64,000 bases of DNA from Pseudoalteromonas sp. UG3-2 (GCF_037120705.1 NZ_JAWLJU010000001.1:186001-250000); one strand, 5' to 3'. Positions 8,933 to 18,771 are shown, numbered from the stretch's first letter. Program-made: numbers and translations. The notes: generated by a model not told the origin, from the sequence alone.

Positions 8933-9511
8933 TTATTGTGTTAATGCTGCTTTGTAATGTTTGCGGCATAAAGAGACGTACTTATCATTGCCTCCGATAA
9001 CCACTTGATCGCCACTGGCAATCGCATTACCACGCTCATCGGTTCGCAGTACTCGGTTCGCTTTACGGCCACAATGACAAACGGTTTTTAATTCAATGAG
9101 TTTATCGGCCCAAGCCAACAAGTATTGTGATCCTTCGAACAGTTCACCGCGAAAGTCCGTGCGCAGTCCATAGCACAGTACTGGTATTTTAAGTTCATCA
9201 ACGATGTCCGTTAATTGTTCCACTTGTGCCTTAGTTAAAAACTGACATTCATCCACTAACACGCAATCAAGCTTACTTTGCGTATGCTGAGCGGCCAGCA
9301 TAGCTTTGACATCCGTTTGTGCATCAAACACATGGGCCTCTGCTTCAAGACCAATCCGTGAGGCCACTTTGCCCACTCCGGCGCGGTTATCTATCGCTGC
9401 GGTAATAATAAAGGGCTGCATACCGCGCTCTCTGTAATTGAAGGCGGACTGTAATAAAGTGGTTGATTTTCCAGCGTTCATTGCTGAGTAGTAAAAGTAG
9501 AGCTGAGCCAT
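8933..9511 (-). CDS. tdk: Thymidine kinase (type II)
   Basis: A 192-residue enzyme that phosphorylates thymidine to dTMP with ATP in the salvage pathway. It shows the type II pattern: P-loop [14 protein letters not shown] near residues 7-20, [10 protein letters not shown] (Walker B with the catalytic Glu) near 85-94, a lasso/zinc region with CHCGRKA and the closing LCRKHY, and the Y-V-S-L-C thymidine-loop neighbourhood. Length matches E. coli Tdk-like enzymes. It stands alone between the histidine kinase and a solute-binding protein. Confidence 0.97.
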   Translation of the reverse strand: MAQLYFYYSAMNAGKSTTLLQSAFNYRERGMQPFIITAAIDNRAGVGKVASRIGLEAEAHVFDAQTDVKAMLAAQHTQSKLDCVLVDECQFLTKAQVEQLTDIVDELKIPVLCYGLRTDFRGELFEGSQYLLAWADKLIELKTVCHCGRKANRVLRTDERGNAIASGDQVVIGGNDKYVSLCRKHYKAALTQ

Positions 9512-9567
9512 AGTGATTCATTGCGTAAAAAATTTCGCGCCAGTTTACTGGCAATCCAGTAAAAGGT

Positions 9568-10332
9568 CTACGGCGAAGATTGCTGCAATAAATAGGCTTG
9601 ATACATTTGATCTAAATCGATTTGCTGGCTGGCTTGCCAAATCAGCCTGCTTGCGTCCTGATATTGACCATAAAACTGCCGCGAAAAGCTAACAAAACCA
9701 TAGCTCACCTCTAATGGCGGATAAACCGCTTTGAGCTGTGCAAACGCTGGCGCAAGCTCAATAGCCATGTTACCTATTTGACATAAACCAACCGTAGCAT
9801 CCAATAAACCTTGTTCCACTAACCGTATTGCTTGGGGTAATGAATCAGTATCTAATATAGAATAATTGCTAGGTAACAAGCCCTTGATTGCATAGCCACG
9901 AGGAATGGCTAGGCGCAACCTCTTATTGACGTTAAGTGGCGCATCAATTTGCTTGTGTTGCAATAAACAACTGCCGATGCGATTAACTGCGTATTGCTCT
10001 GCCAAACTGCCGTCGCTATTTTTTGGGTAAGCCATAAATGACTCCCGCTCTTGGCGATAGCTGGCCAAAACCGCATCCACCCGGCCTTGTTGTAACTCAT
10101 GCAGGCAACGATTCCATGGCTTGCGGACATACTCAAACTTAACTTCGGGTACCAGAGCATCGATGGTTTGTATCAACTCAATACTGAGACCTGGGTTGCT
10201 TGCGGGGACCTTTAGTCCTGCACCATGAATAAAAGGCGGTGCGTCTTTGTCTTCATAACAAAAGCGAACCAGGGTGCCGGCCTGAACAGGGACGCAAACA
10301 GCTAACCATAATGTGACCAACAAATAGCGCAC
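9568..10332 (-). CDS. Periplasmic solute-binding protein, family 3 type
   Basis: A 254-residue protein with an N-terminal signal peptide (hydrophobic core LLVTLWLAVCVPVQA, cleavage likely after residue 18) and a two-lobed SBP_bac_3-like fold judged from its sequence pattern (LSIELIQTIDALVPEVKFEYVRKPWNRCLHELQQGRVDAVLA). There are no transporter permease or ATPase genes next to it, so it is probably one of the orphan family members common in Alteromonadales that sense or bind amino-acid-like ligands. The actual ligand is unknown. Confidence 0.8.
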   Translation of the reverse strand: MRYLLVTLWLAVCVPVQAGTLVRFCYEDKDAPPFIHGAGLKVPASNPGLSIELIQTIDALVPEVKFEYVRKPWNRCLHELQQGRVDAVLASYRQERESFMAYPKNSDGSLAEQYAVNRIGSCLLQHKQIDAPLNVNKRLRLAIPRGYAIKGLLPSNYSILDTDSLPQAIRLVEQGLLDATVGLCQIGNMAIELAPAFAQLKAVYPPLEVSYGFVSFSRQFYGQYQDASRLIWQASQQIDLDQMYQAYLLQQSSP

Positions 10333-10366
10333 GCAACCTCCTAAGTTAGGTTATAGTCAGTATAAC

Positions 10367-10831
10367 CTATTCACACCAACTTGCCCCCTCGTGCTGTAAT
10401 AACCACTGTTTAGCGGCTAATCCACCAGCATATCCGGTTAATTTACCATTGGCCCCAATCACGCGATGACAAGGTACCACGATACTGAGCGGATTTTTAC
10501 CATTAGCCGCTCCCACCGCTCGCACGGCTTTTGGTTTTCCCAGCTGTTGGGCTATCCAGCCGTAGCTTTGGGTCTCGCCAAAGGGAATGCAAGCAAGCAA
10601 GCGCCACACTTGCTGCTGAAATGGGGTGCCACTAACATCCAAGGATAAGTCAAATTGACGACGAGCGCCGCTAAAGTACTCACTTAATTGCTGCTGAGCG
10701 GCCAGTAAATGCATATTTTCCCCTTTAGGGTAGCGCTGTTTGGGATAAAAGCCCACATAACTTACCCCCAGCTCGGAAGCCTGAATAATCCACTGACCTG
10801 TGGGTGAGTCTAACGACGTTTCGAGATTCAT
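10367..10831 (-). CDS. ogt: Methylated-DNA-protein-cysteine methyltransferase
   Basis: Repairs O6-alkylguanine by transferring the alkyl group to its own cysteine. The active site PCHRV (C121 from the chosen start) and the helix-turn-helix region ([31 protein letters not shown]) are intact. An upstream in-frame ATG at 10843 exists, but the ATG at 10831 makes a classic ATGA overlap with the stop of the Ada-AlkA gene and gives a 154-residue protein of the expected size. The two repair genes are therefore translationally coupled. Confidence 0.93.
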   Translation of the reverse strand: MNLETSLDSPTGQWIIQASELGVSYVGFYPKQRYPKGENMHLLAAQQQLSEYFSGARRQFDLSLDVSGTPFQQQVWRLLACIPFGETQSYGWIAQQLGKPKAVRAVGAANGKNPLSIVVPCHRVIGANGKLTGYAGGLAAKQWLLQHEGASWCE

Positions 10832-12189
10832 AGTTGTTGCCATAATTGAAAGGTTAAGTACGAGCGAAATGGCGCACAGGCGTCAATATCAATTCCCTCA
10901 GGGGATTGCGCCATGGCCTTTTTCACCCCCAAATCACCACCTAGGTAAATATCAGGGTGGCTAAGACCACGCATTTTGGCGTAGTCAACGGTCCAAGGCC
11001 CTACGCCTTTGATTTGCAACCAAGTATCCAGCGGTTGATGCTCAACGCCTAGGTAGTAGCTGGCCAAGGCCCTCAGGGTATCTTTGCGTCGCTGTGGCAT
11101 TTTAAAAAAGGCCAGATCACTGGCGGCAATGGTAGCAGGGCTTGGGAAATAGTAATTACCCCGACCGTCTTGCTCGCCGAGCTCATGAATAAGCGTTGTG
11201 AGCAAATTTTTTGCGGCAATGACACTGATCTGCTGCCCTAAAATAGCCCGTATTCCGGCTTCAAACTCATGCCATATTCCCGGCAGTCTAAGACCTTGTT
11301 GTAACGGCAGCGATGGCGCAGCACGGTGCAGATGAGACTCAATAAACTCGGTATCGGCACTGACATCCAGCACTCGGCGGATCTGTGCCAATAGACGATA
11401 TAATTGACTGACGTCGGCGATTTCTACCGCTACTTTGAAGCGGTGCTGGCTTGGCTCTATCGTCGCAGTAAATCGGCCTTTGCTGCCCCCGAGCGTCACA
11501 GTGCGACCATAGCTGTTATCGCTTAGCCACTCCAATCCGGCAATAATCCGGCTACTTAAAAAACGCTGCATACTTTGCAAATTATAGGGCGGACGATAAT
11601 ACACGTAGACGGTAATGCTAGTTTGCGCCGTAGTGTTTTTGCGCAGTTGACTTGGGCTCAGTTGATAGGCTTTTAAAAACGCATCATTAAAGCGCCGCAC
11701 CGAGTTAAAGCCGGCGGCAAATGCCACCGTGGTGATGTCTAAATTACTTTGTTGCAGCAACTGCTTGGCCAAATCGCACTGTTGGTATAAGGCGTATTGT
11801 TTTGGGCTGGTGCCAAGGTATTGGGCAAATACCTTATTTAAGTACCGAGTTGAGATCCCTAAGCGTGCTGCTAAATCGGCAGTAGAGTCCGTTAGTAAGG
11901 TACCTTCATCAATAAGCTTTTGCGCCCTTACCGCGGTCGTTTCGTTACCTAACCATGCATAACTGCCAGGGGCACTGTCTGGACGACAGCGAATACAAGG
12001 GCGGAAACCCGCTTGCGCCGCATTATGGGCATAACGGTAATATTCGACGTTTTGCTCTTTGGCCGCCGGAGCTGGACAAATAGGACGACAGTAGATCCCT
12101 GTGCTTTTGACTGCGACAAAAAATAGGCCATCGAACCTAGCATCACGGCTATGCCTGGCTTGTGAGCAGGTTTTAGCTGAATACATCAT
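10828..12189 (-). CDS. Ada-type regulator fused to 3-methyladenine DNA glycosylase (AlkA)
   Basis: A 453-residue bifunctional alkylation-response protein. Residues about 1-75 form the Ada zinc domain that takes methyl groups from phosphotriesters, with the four cysteines in IYCRPIC and PCIRC. Residues about 85-185 are an AraC-type DNA-binding domain (two helix-turn-helix units, [16 protein letters not shown] and [18 protein letters not shown]). Residues about 195-450 are AlkA: N-terminal domain, then HhH-GPD ([20 protein letters not shown] and [19 protein letters not shown], with the catalytic Asp expected shortly after). It senses methylation damage, activates the regulon and excises alkylated bases. 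Its stop overlaps the ogt start. Confidence 0.95.
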   Translation of the reverse strand: MMYSAKTCSQARHSRDARFDGLFFVAVKSTGIYCRPICPAPAAKEQNVEYYRYAHNAAQAGFRPCIRCRPDSAPGSYAWLGNETTAVRAQKLIDEGTLLTDSTADLAARLGISTRYLNKVFAQYLGTSPKQYALYQQCDLAKQLLQQSNLDITTVAFAAGFNSVRRFNDAFLKAYQLSPSQLRKNTTAQTSITVYVYYRPPYNLQSMQRFLSSRIIAGLEWLSDNSYGRTVTLGGSKGRFTATIEPSQHRFKVAVEIADVSQLYRLLAQIRRVLDVSADTEFIESHLHRAAPSLPLQQGLRLPGIWHEFEAGIRAILGQQISVIAAKNLLTTLIHELGEQDGRGNYYFPSPATIAASDLAFFKMPQRRKDTLRALASYYLGVEHQPLDTWLQIKGVGPWTVDYAKMRGLSHPDIYLGGDLGVKKAMAQSPEGIDIDACAPFRSYLTFQLWQQL

Positions 12190-12291
12190 TCTTACTCTCA
12201 GTTGCTGTTGCCGTAAGCTTAAACAGCATCAGTAATACATACTAGCCACTTTTGGCACTGAATAGTACTTCTTTGTCAAAGCTATTAATGG

Positions 12292-13176
12292 TTAATTCAC
12301 GCTGACACAGTTATCAGGCTCGCTTAGGGTTTGTGATAACTCAATGGTGGTGTGGGTTAAATCAAACTGCTGCTCTAGCCCCAACTTAATCGCATTCAAT
12401 GTTACTTGCGATGGCGCGTCTATCACCTTAACCTGTGCCTCTAAAATAAGCTCATGCTCATTGAGCTGCCAGGCATGAATATGATGCACCGCTTTTACCT
12501 TTTCTTGTTGTTCAATAAACGCTTTTACGGCTTTAATATCAATGCTTTCAGGCGTGGCCTGCATCAGGATGGCAATGCTGCTTTTGCTCAGCGCCAGACC
12601 ATGGTAAATGACGTATCCAGATATAATCACAGTGGCAATTAAGTCAACAACATACCATTGATATAAGATGATCAGAGTACCGGCAATGATCACCCCAACC
12701 GACGCCGCAGCATCCGATACGTTATGAATAAAGGCGGCGCGGATATTGAGACTGGTTTTAGCGCCGGCGGCATAGGTAATAAGCGCGGTGATGACATCGA
12801 CTACCAGTGCTAAGCCCGCTAGCCACACAACAATCCAGCCATTAATGGGCTCAGGATTGATAAAACGAGCAACGGCTTCGCTGAGCAAATAAAAACCGAT
12901 AATAATTAACGAAGCACTGTTAAGCAAAGCTCCTATTATTTCAGCGCGCTGATAGCCGTAAGTTAATTGCATTGAGGCTGGCTTTTTAGCAATTTTTTGC
13001 GCCACCAAAGCGATAACCAATGCCCCGGCATCACTTAAGTTATGCAAGGCATCTGCCACCAAAGACAAACTGCCAGAAAGTACGCCACCAATTACTTGCG
13101 CCACACTGAGTAAAACATTAACCAATACAGCCCAGCCCAAGTGATTACCATGATGGTGATGGTGTGAATGTGTCAT
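12292..13176 (-). CDS. CDF-family zinc-type cation exporter
   Basis: A 294-residue proton-coupled metal exporter of the inner membrane (ZitB/CzcD type). It begins with a His-rich tail (MTHSHHHHHGNH), has six membrane helices, the two metal-site motifs LADALHNLSDAGAL (H-x-x-x-D) and FIHNVSDAAAS (H-x-x-x-D), and a cytoplasmic C-terminal domain (about 205-285) with HHIHAWQL. An ATG 18 bases upstream (13194) is possible, but the ATG at 13176 has GGGAG at good distance and gives the usual His-rich start. It lies next to the RND heavy-metal pump, read in the same direction, suggesting a joint zinc/cadmium/cobalt detoxification unit. Confidence 0.93.
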   Translation of the reverse strand: MTHSHHHHHGNHLGWAVLVNVLLSVAQVIGGVLSGSLSLVADALHNLSDAGALVIALVAQKIAKKPASMQLTYGYQRAEIIGALLNSASLIIIGFYLLSEAVARFINPEPINGWIVVWLAGLALVVDVITALITYAAGAKTSLNIRAAFIHNVSDAAASVGVIIAGTLIILYQWYVVDLIATVIISGYVIYHGLALSKSSIAILMQATPESIDIKAVKAFIEQQEKVKAVHHIHAWQLNEHELILEAQVKVIDAPSQVTLNAIKLGLEQQFDLTHTTIELSQTLSEPDNCVSVN

Positions 13177-13278
13177 TACCACTCCCGCGTTCATTAAAAA
13201 AACGTCTGCTTACTTTGTTAAGGCCCGCACGCCAAGTGTCACTGCCTTTAATTTGGCAACTTAGCGTGCGTTTGTCCA

Positions 13279-16200
13279 CTAAGATGAGGTACTGTATTTA
13301 GGGCATAAATGATACAACGCCGGCAGCACAAATAACGTCAGCAACGTGGATGTCGCTAAGCCACCGATGATCACACTCGCCAATGGCTTTTGGATCTCTG
13401 CCCCCACTCCAGTGGCCATTAGCATTGGCAGCAGACCCAGGGCCGATGTCAGTGCCGTCATTAACACTGGCCGCAAACGCGATGTTGCCCCTGCGATAAT
13501 GGCATCGTTGACAGTGCTTGTTTGCTGCAGCTGTTGGTTTATGCTTGCTACCAACACCACGCCATTGAGCACAGCGACACCAAATAAAGTAATAAAGCCA
13601 ACCGAGCCCGGTACCGACAAATATTGCCCTGACCAATACAATGAAAACACACCACCCACCATTGCCAAGGGCACGTTCACTAATATCAATAACGCTTGCT
13701 TAAATGAGGCAAAGGCAAAGTAGAGTAACATAGCAATTAGCCCCAACGATGCTGGAACCACCAACAACAGGCGCTGCTGTGCCCGTTGCTGATTTTCATA
13801 TTGACCGCCGATTTCTATGTTATAGCCTGGAGGTAAATCGGCTTTAGTGGCGATCAGGTTGCGAATATCGCTGACCACACTGCCCATGTCGCGATCACTG
13901 ACATTGGCTTGTACCACCACACGACGCTGAACATCATCGCGTCTGATCTGCGGAGGCCCAGACTGATACTCCACTTCCGCCACGTCCTCTAAGCGCAGCC
14001 ATGCCCCCGTCTTAGATTGCAAACGAATGGCCTTAATTGCCGCTTGGCTATTACGTTGCTGCTTGGCCAGCCTAACTACAATATCATAGCGCTCATTACC
14101 ATTGATGATTTGCCCTGCCGTGGCACCGCCAATGCCCTGCTGAACAATCGCCATAATGTCATTGACCGCAAGACCATACCGTGACAAAGCTTGGCGCTTT
14201 GGCGTGATCACCAGCTGTGCTTCACCAGCGATTTGCTCCAGCTGTACCGCTGCGGTGCCCTCAACTTGTGACACCAGAGCCTCTATCTCACGCCCTTTAT
14301 TGGCCAGTACTTTCAAGTCTGGGCCAAACAATTTTATTGCCAACTGTGCTTTTACGCCTGATAACAGTTCATCCACTCGGGTGGCGATGGGTTGAGAAAA
14401 ATTGAACAACAGACCTGGAAATTGCGCCAGTTTGTCTTGCATTAGGTGCTGTAATGCTTCCCGGTTACTGGCGGATTGCCACTGTGAAGACGGCTTTAAA
14501 CCAATATAAATTTCAATGTTGTTCACCGGCTCAGGATCGCCACCGACTTCGGCTCGTCCGATGCGACTCAGGGCGTATGTCACTTCAGGAAAACTCAGCA
14601 AAGTCTGTTCTAGCTTGGGGGCCAAGCTTAGCGCTGTGTCTAAACTTGCAGATGGAGCTAACGTTACCCGTAAGTTCAGCGTTCCTTCTTCCAGTTCTGG
14701 CACAAATTCAGTCCCCAGCTTATTAAAAACCCAACCTGAGGCCAGTACCACACTCAATACCGCTAGGTACAATAGCTTACGCTGTTGCAACACCCAGGGT
14801 AATGCGACGCGATAACCGCGCTCAATGCTGCTCACCACCGCGCTTGGCTTGAGGTTACTGCCATGGCGAAACATGATGCAGGCCAGCGCAGGTACCACCA
14901 CAAGGGCGACTATCACTGCGGCCACCAAGGCCAACATAATACTGATCGCCATGGGTTGAAATAATTTCGCTTCCACACCAACAAAGCTAAACAAGGGCGT
15001 AAACACCAACAGAATAATAGCGGTTGCAAAAAATATCGGTTTCGCCACCTGTTTGGCCGCAGAGCGCACCACGGCTATTACCGAGTGTTGCTGCTGCGAA
15101 CTTGTTTCTATGCGCTTACAAATATTTTCTACCATCACCACAGAGCCATCGACTAGCATACCAATGGCCACGGCAATGCCCCCCAATGACATCAAGTTGG
15201 CTGATATTCCCAGCCAAGTCATCATCATCAGCGCCATCGCGATGGCAATAGGAATAGAAATAAGCACTAAAAAGGTGGCGCTTAAATTCATAAGAAACAG
15301 TGCCAATATCACCACAATAAACACAAACGCCAAGCCCAGCGCCTCTGCGACCGTCATCACAGCTTGGTTGACTAAATCAGATTGATCATAAAATGGCTCG
15401 AAACTCACGCCAGGTGGTAATGCTTGATTTATCAGGCCGATGCGCTGCTGTAGGCTGTCAATCGTGGCTTTGGTATTGGCTCCCATGCGCTTCAATACAA
15501 TGCCAGTAACCACTTCCCCCAAGGCGTTAACCTCGCCGCTGTCCAGTCGCTTGGTCATGGTCACCGCCCCTTGACGAATTTCCTGACCTAACTTGACCTT
15601 GCCAAGCTGAGATACGGTGATAACTGTGCCATCGACCGTTTTTACCGCCACGTTGGCAATTGCTTTTAACCCTTGCTCACCACTTGGAAACCATCCTGCG
15701 GCGCGGATCACTAATTGCTCTTGACCACGTTGTAAATACCAGCCGCCGACGTTTTGGTTATTGCGCTCAATTGCAGCCATCACTTGTTGCTGCGTCAAGC
15801 CATAAGCCAGTAGCTTATTACTATCGAGTAGCACTTGGTATTGGCGCACCGCGCCACCAAATGACAGCACTTCCGTGACGCCTTCTATGGGCATAATAAG
15901 TAACTTAACCACCCAGTCATTAAGGCTACGCAGCGTCATGGCATCATAGTTGGAGCCAGGTTCCGCTTTAAGCAAATACTGAAACACCTGACCTAAACCC
16001 GACGTATTGGGTCCCATCGTTGGCGTGCCAACATCTGGCGGAATTAACTCCTTGGCCGCTTGCAGGCGTTCAAACACCAACTGCCTAGCAAAATAGATAT
16101 CGGTCCCTTCTGCGAACACTACCGTCACCCCAGACAACCCTGTTTTCGAAATAGAGCGAACCTGCTTTACACTTGGCAAGGCGTACATCACGGCCTCTAT

Positions 16201-16404
16201 AGGATAGGTGATAAGTTGTTCTACTTCTTGCGCGGCTAGACCTGGCGCTTCGGTATTCACAGCCACTTGCACATTGGTGACATCTGGAAACGCATCTAGG
16301 TTGAGCTTTGGTATGGTGAATGCTGCCGCAGTCATCACCATGGCCAGTAGTATGAGCACTAGGTAGCGCTGTGAAATAGCAAAGTCAATGAGTCGTTGCA
16401 ACAT
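13279..16404 (-). CDS. Heavy-metal efflux RND transporter, CzcA/CusA family
   Basis: A 1041-residue inner-membrane proton/metal antiporter with twelve helices and two large periplasmic loops. Family motifs are clear: VAIGMLVDGSVVMVEN in TM4, TRVDELLSGVKAQLAIKLFG in the second porter domain, and PVLMTALTSALGLLPM near the end. The TM4 region has A-I-G where CzcA has D-F-G, as in CusA, whereas the RVDELLSG region has Glu where CusA has its copper-binding Met (IDMLSTG), so it is mixed; divalent metal export (Zn/Co/Cd) seems the better guess. It starts 8 bases after its adaptor gene. No outer-membrane factor gene is nearby, so TolC or a remote CzcC must serve. Confidence 0.93.
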   Translation of the reverse strand: MLQRLIDFAISQRYLVLILLAMVMTAAAFTIPKLNLDAFPDVTNVQVAVNTEAPGLAAQEVEQLITYPIEAVMYALPSVKQVRSISKTGLSGVTVVFAEGTDIYFARQLVFERLQAAKELIPPDVGTPTMGPNTSGLGQVFQYLLKAEPGSNYDAMTLRSLNDWVVKLLIMPIEGVTEVLSFGGAVRQYQVLLDSNKLLAYGLTQQQVMAAIERNNQNVGGWYLQRGQEQLVIRAAGWFPSGEQGLKAIANVAVKTVDGTVITVSQLGKVKLGQEIRQGAVTMTKRLDSGEVNALGEVVTGIVLKRMGANTKATIDSLQQRIGLINQALPPGVSFEPFYDQSDLVNQAVMTVAEALGLAFVFIVVILALFLMNLSATFLVLISIPIAIAMALMMMTWLGISANLMSLGGIAVAIGMLVDGSVVMVENICKRIETSSQQQHSVIAVVRSAAKQVAKPIFFATAIILLVFTPLFSFVGVEAKLFQPMAISIMLALVAAVIVALVVVPALACIMFRHGSNLKPSAVVSSIERGYRVALPWVLQQRKLLYLAVLSVVLASGWVFNKLGTEFVPELEEGTLNLRVTLAPSASLDTALSLAPKLEQTLLSFPEVTYALSRIGRAEVGGDPEPVNNIEIYIGLKPSSQWQSASNREALQHLMQDKLAQFPGLLFNFSQPIATRVDELLSGVKAQLAIKLFGPDLKVLANKGREIEALVSQVEGTAAVQLEQIAGEAQLVITPKRQALSRYGLAVNDIMAIVQQGIGGATAGQIINGNERYDIVVRLAKQQRNSQAAIKAIRLQSKTGAWLRLEDVAEVEYQSGPPQIRRDDVQRRVVVQANVSDRDMGSVVSDIRNLIATKADLPPGYNIEIGGQYENQQRAQQRLLLVVPASLGLIAMLLYFAFASFKQALLILVNVPLAMVGGVFSLYWSGQYLSVPGSVGFITLFGVAVLNGVVLVASINQQLQQTSTVNDAIIAGATSRLRPVLMTALTSALGLLPMLMATGVGAEIQKPLASVIIGGLATSTLLTLFVLPALYHLCPKYSTSS

Positions 16405-16412
16405 AGCTCCCC

Positions 16413-17528
16413 CTAATGATTGTGCGGATCAAAGCCGGACTTAGCTTGCTCAGAAGCGACGAAAAAGGCACCCGATGTCGCCACTTTTTCTCCGTCTTTA
16501 AGTCCTGAAACCGCCACCAGCTCGCCATAGGTTTGACCGAGCTCCACGGCTTTTGCCATAAACTCGCCGGGTTTATTTTCAACATAGACTTGCCATGTGC
16601 CATTATGCCCTTGCATTAAGGCGCTTTGGGGCAGCGCGATAACCGGCTTCTCGCTGGGCAGCAAAAACTGCACCGCCACAAACATACCGGCATGCAGCTG
16701 ATCCTCGGGATTATCAACAATTAACCTTACCCGCCGCGTGCGCGTTACCGGGTCAATAGTGTGAGCAGCTTGCAGTACTTTTGCCTGGTAATGACCTTGG
16801 TTACTTTTTACTAGTGCTTCGGTGTCGGCACCCAATGCCAGCTGCGAGTCTGGTGGTAATTGCGCTTCAACCCAGAGTGTACTTTCATCGGTAATCGCCA
16901 ATAACGTTTGGCCGGCTTTAATATGTTGCCCTTGAGAAAAGTCGTCCATGGTCACAATGCCGCTACGCTCAGCCACTAAGGTGTACTCGCCTAACTCATT
17001 CGCCGCTTTGCTGGTTATGGCGCTGATCTCTGTTTTGCTAACCCCTAACGCTCGCAATGTTGAATACGCGGCACTAAACCGCGCTCGAGCATGCGTTTTC
17101 GCCTCTTCACTTAAGGTCTCGGCACGCATTGCCTGCGCGCGTTGCCATTCGCTGGTAGCGATCAGGTAGTCTGCTTGAGCCTGTGCCATGGACTCTGAAT
17201 AGAGTGTCACCAATGGCGTACCGACACTGACGTTTTCCCCCAGCGCAGTATGGCGTCTTACAACCACAGCGTCATTTCGCGGCGAAACTAGGTAGCTGGT
17301 AAACTCATTGGCTTTAAGTTCACCTGGTGCATAAATTTTACGCTTATGTGTTTGCGCCCGCACGCTTTTGACGGTGATGTTCGCCATGGCTATTTGGCTT
17401 GGGCTTAAATGGATAGTGGCTTTTTCATCGTGCTCTTGATGTTCAGAATGGTTTTCTGAGGCTAAGGCCAAATGACCAAAGCATAATGTTGTCAGTACAA
17501 CACTTAAATAAATACGTTTCATCATCAT
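16413..17528 (-). CDS. CusB/CzcB-type periplasmic adaptor of the metal RND pump
   Basis: A 371-residue membrane fusion protein with a signal peptide (residues about 4-23, ending ALASE), a His/Asp/Glu-rich N-terminal stretch (ENHSEHQEHDEKA) that may bind metal, split lipoyl/hairpin domains (VSPRNDAVVVRRHTALGENV and LVAERSGIVTMDDFSQGQ), a beta-barrel (LRVEA/TRTRRVRLIVDNPEDQL) and a membrane-proximal domain. It lacks the C-terminal zinc-finger-like extension of some CzcB proteins and ends FDPHNH. It is the partner of the RND protein directly downstream. Confidence 0.92.
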   Translation of the reverse strand: MMMKRIYLSVVLTTLCFGHLALASENHSEHQEHDEKATIHLSPSQIAMANITVKSVRAQTHKRKIYAPGELKANEFTSYLVSPRNDAVVVRRHTALGENVSVGTPLVTLYSESMAQAQADYLIATSEWQRAQAMRAETLSEEAKTHARARFSAAYSTLRALGVSKTEISAITSKAANELGEYTLVAERSGIVTMDDFSQGQHIKAGQTLLAITDESTLWVEAQLPPDSQLALGADTEALVKSNQGHYQAKVLQAAHTIDPVTRTRRVRLIVDNPEDQLHAGMFVAVQFLLPSEKPVIALPQSALMQGHNGTWQVYVENKPGEFMAKAVELGQTYGELVAVSGLKDGEKVATSGAFFVASEQAKSGFDPHNH

Positions 17529-17631
17529 TAATTCTTTTGCTTAACGACCAATAAGGGAGTTAGCGCACACAGAGGTTCCTTGCCATTCAAACATTGCAAG
17601 GGATTTACTTTGTGTCTAACCGATTGATTTA

Positions 17632-17654
17632 GCCACTGTCGTTATTACAGTGGC
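17632..17654 (-). promoter_or_regulatory. Stem-loop between the small His/Cys protein and the adaptor
   Basis: GCCACTGT and ACAGTGGC pair perfectly (8 base pairs) around a 7-base loop. A weaker stem (CCTTGC/GCAAGG) follows at 17578-17601. No T-tract follows on the minus strand. This could be a processing or attenuation site in the metal-efflux operon. Confidence 0.35.
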
Positions 17655-17687
17655 CATTTGTTCTAGCCTGTTACGGCTATGGCTTGG

Positions 17688-18020
17688 TTAAGCAATAGGA
17701 GGACGGTATTGCTGCTCAATATAATCAAGCAGTTGTTGCTCATCAGCGGGGTAACTCGGGGCGAGAGGTAAATAAGGCAATGCTGGACCTTGAGCTAACA
17801 AAATAAGGTTAAGGTGGCTGCCTGAGCAATGCCCACAGTGGTGACAATCTTGACTCGGGTGGTCATCGAATTGTGCCGTATTATCATTGGTATGATCGTG
17901 GCTTTGCTGTAAGTGACTCACATCAATTTGGTGAAAATCCGCGGCACTGGCGACCGTAGCAACAGTCTGGATAGACAAAAGCACAATCAGCATAAGTGTA
18001 AGTAACTTAGTCAACGCCAT
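17688..18020 (-). CDS. Small secreted His/Cys-rich protein of the metal-efflux operon
   Basis: From the ATG at 18020 the product has 110 residues with a strong signal peptide (LLTLMLIVLLSIQTVATVASA), then a metal-ligand-rich stretch: HLQQSHDHTNDN, and DCHHCGHCSGSH with three Cys and four His in twelve residues. A TTG-initiated longer form (from 18077) is possible but would put 19 residues before the signal peptide. Similar small proteins head RND or copper operons in Alteromonadales and are thought to bind metal in the periplasm. I do not know a named family with certainty; a DUF2946-like or CopL-like protein is possible. Confidence 0.75.
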   Translation of the reverse strand: MALTKLLTLMLIVLLSIQTVATVASAADFHQIDVSHLQQSHDHTNDNTAQFDDHPSQDCHHCGHCSGSHLNLILLAQGPALPYLPLAPSYPADEQQLLDYIEQQYRPPIA

Positions 18021-18136
18021 CCCCAGTGTATCTAAAAGTGAGCCATGCCAATTTAACAGTTTTATTGCTGCTGTCAACCGCCCTTATAGTACCGCCGACT
18101 GCAACCGTACAACAAGTCTTGATGGTAGCAAAATAC

Positions 18137-18155
18137 AATAGCAACAATTGCTATT
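18137..18155. promoter_or_regulatory. Perfect inverted repeat, possible metal-responsive operator
   Basis: AATAGCAACAATTGCTATT is an inverted repeat of 8-base arms with a 3-base centre. It lies between the divergent metal-efflux operon and the bacterioferritin genes, so it could serve either. It resembles a 19-base Fur/Zur-type box in size but not closely in sequence. No regulator gene is adjacent. Confidence 0.4.
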
Positions 18156-18177
18156 CTCCGTTCCTAAACACAACTTA

Positions 18178-18196
18178 AATGCGAATTATAATCAAT
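18178..18196 (+). promoter_or_regulatory. Fur-like box upstream of bfr
   Basis: AATGCGAATTATAATCAAT matches the 19-base Fur pattern (AATGATAATTATTATCATT) at most positions, with mismatches inside each arm. It is about 90 bases before the first bfr start. Fur control of iron storage genes is expected. Confidence 0.45.
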
Positions 18197-18287
18197 CGGT
18201 AACAACTTGTTTTACTTAGATTTTTTCATTGACTCTAAAAATAAACGGGTTAGACTGTCGGCAGTTTTAACGTTTGAGGTAATACGC

Positions 18288-18755
18288 ATGCAAGGTAAAC
18301 AAAGAGTCATAGATGCATTCAATACATTGTTAGCCAACGAACTGGCGGCGGTCGATCAATACTTTATTCATTCACGCATGTATGAGGACTGGGGCCTAGA
18401 CAAGCTATACCAACGCTTAGAGCACGAACGTGAAGAGGAAACCACACACGCAGATTGGCTGATAAAACGCATTCTATTTCTAGAAGGTGTGCCAAACATG
18501 ACTAAGCGTCGTGACTTATTAATTGGCACAGACGTTAAATCAATGATGGAAAACGATCTTAAGTTAGAACTTGAGGTCGTTGAGTGTGTGAAAGAAGCCA
18601 TTAGCATTTGCGAGCAAGAGCAAGATTATCAATCTCGCGCGGTGCTAGAAAAGTTGCTATTCGATACCGAAGAAGACCACGTTTATTGGCTTGAGCAGCA
18701 AATTCGTTTAATCGATTTAATTGGCGCACCAAACTACATTCAATCACAGCTATAA
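18288..18755 (+). CDS. bfr: Bacterioferritin, ferroxidase-type subunit
   Basis: A 155-residue four-helix iron-storage protein. The ATG at 18288 is preceded by TTGAGGT; a longer in-frame extension to 18207 starts at a non-typical site and is not needed. Compared with E. coli Bfr, the di-iron ferroxidase ligands are kept: E18, E51, H54, E94, E128 and H131 (one-residue insertion before the last pair). The haem-ligating methionine (M52 in E. coli) is a threonine here. So this subunit can oxidise Fe(II) but cannot ligate haem between like subunits. It is followed 16 bases later by a second bfr with the opposite pattern. Confidence 0.95.
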   Translation: MQGKQRVIDAFNTLLANELAAVDQYFIHSRMYEDWGLDKLYQRLEHEREEETTHADWLIKRILFLEGVPNMTKRRDLLIGTDVKSMMENDLKLELEVVECVKEAISICEQEQDYQSRAVLEKLLFDTEEDHVYWLEQQIRLIDLIGAPNYIQSQL

Positions 18756-18771
18756 ACCGAGAGAGTAAGTA

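Noticed and set aside
18207..18287. N-terminal extension of the first bacterioferritin
   Set aside because: The extra 27 residues lack similarity to the family; the ATG at 18288 has a good ribosome site and gives the normal length.
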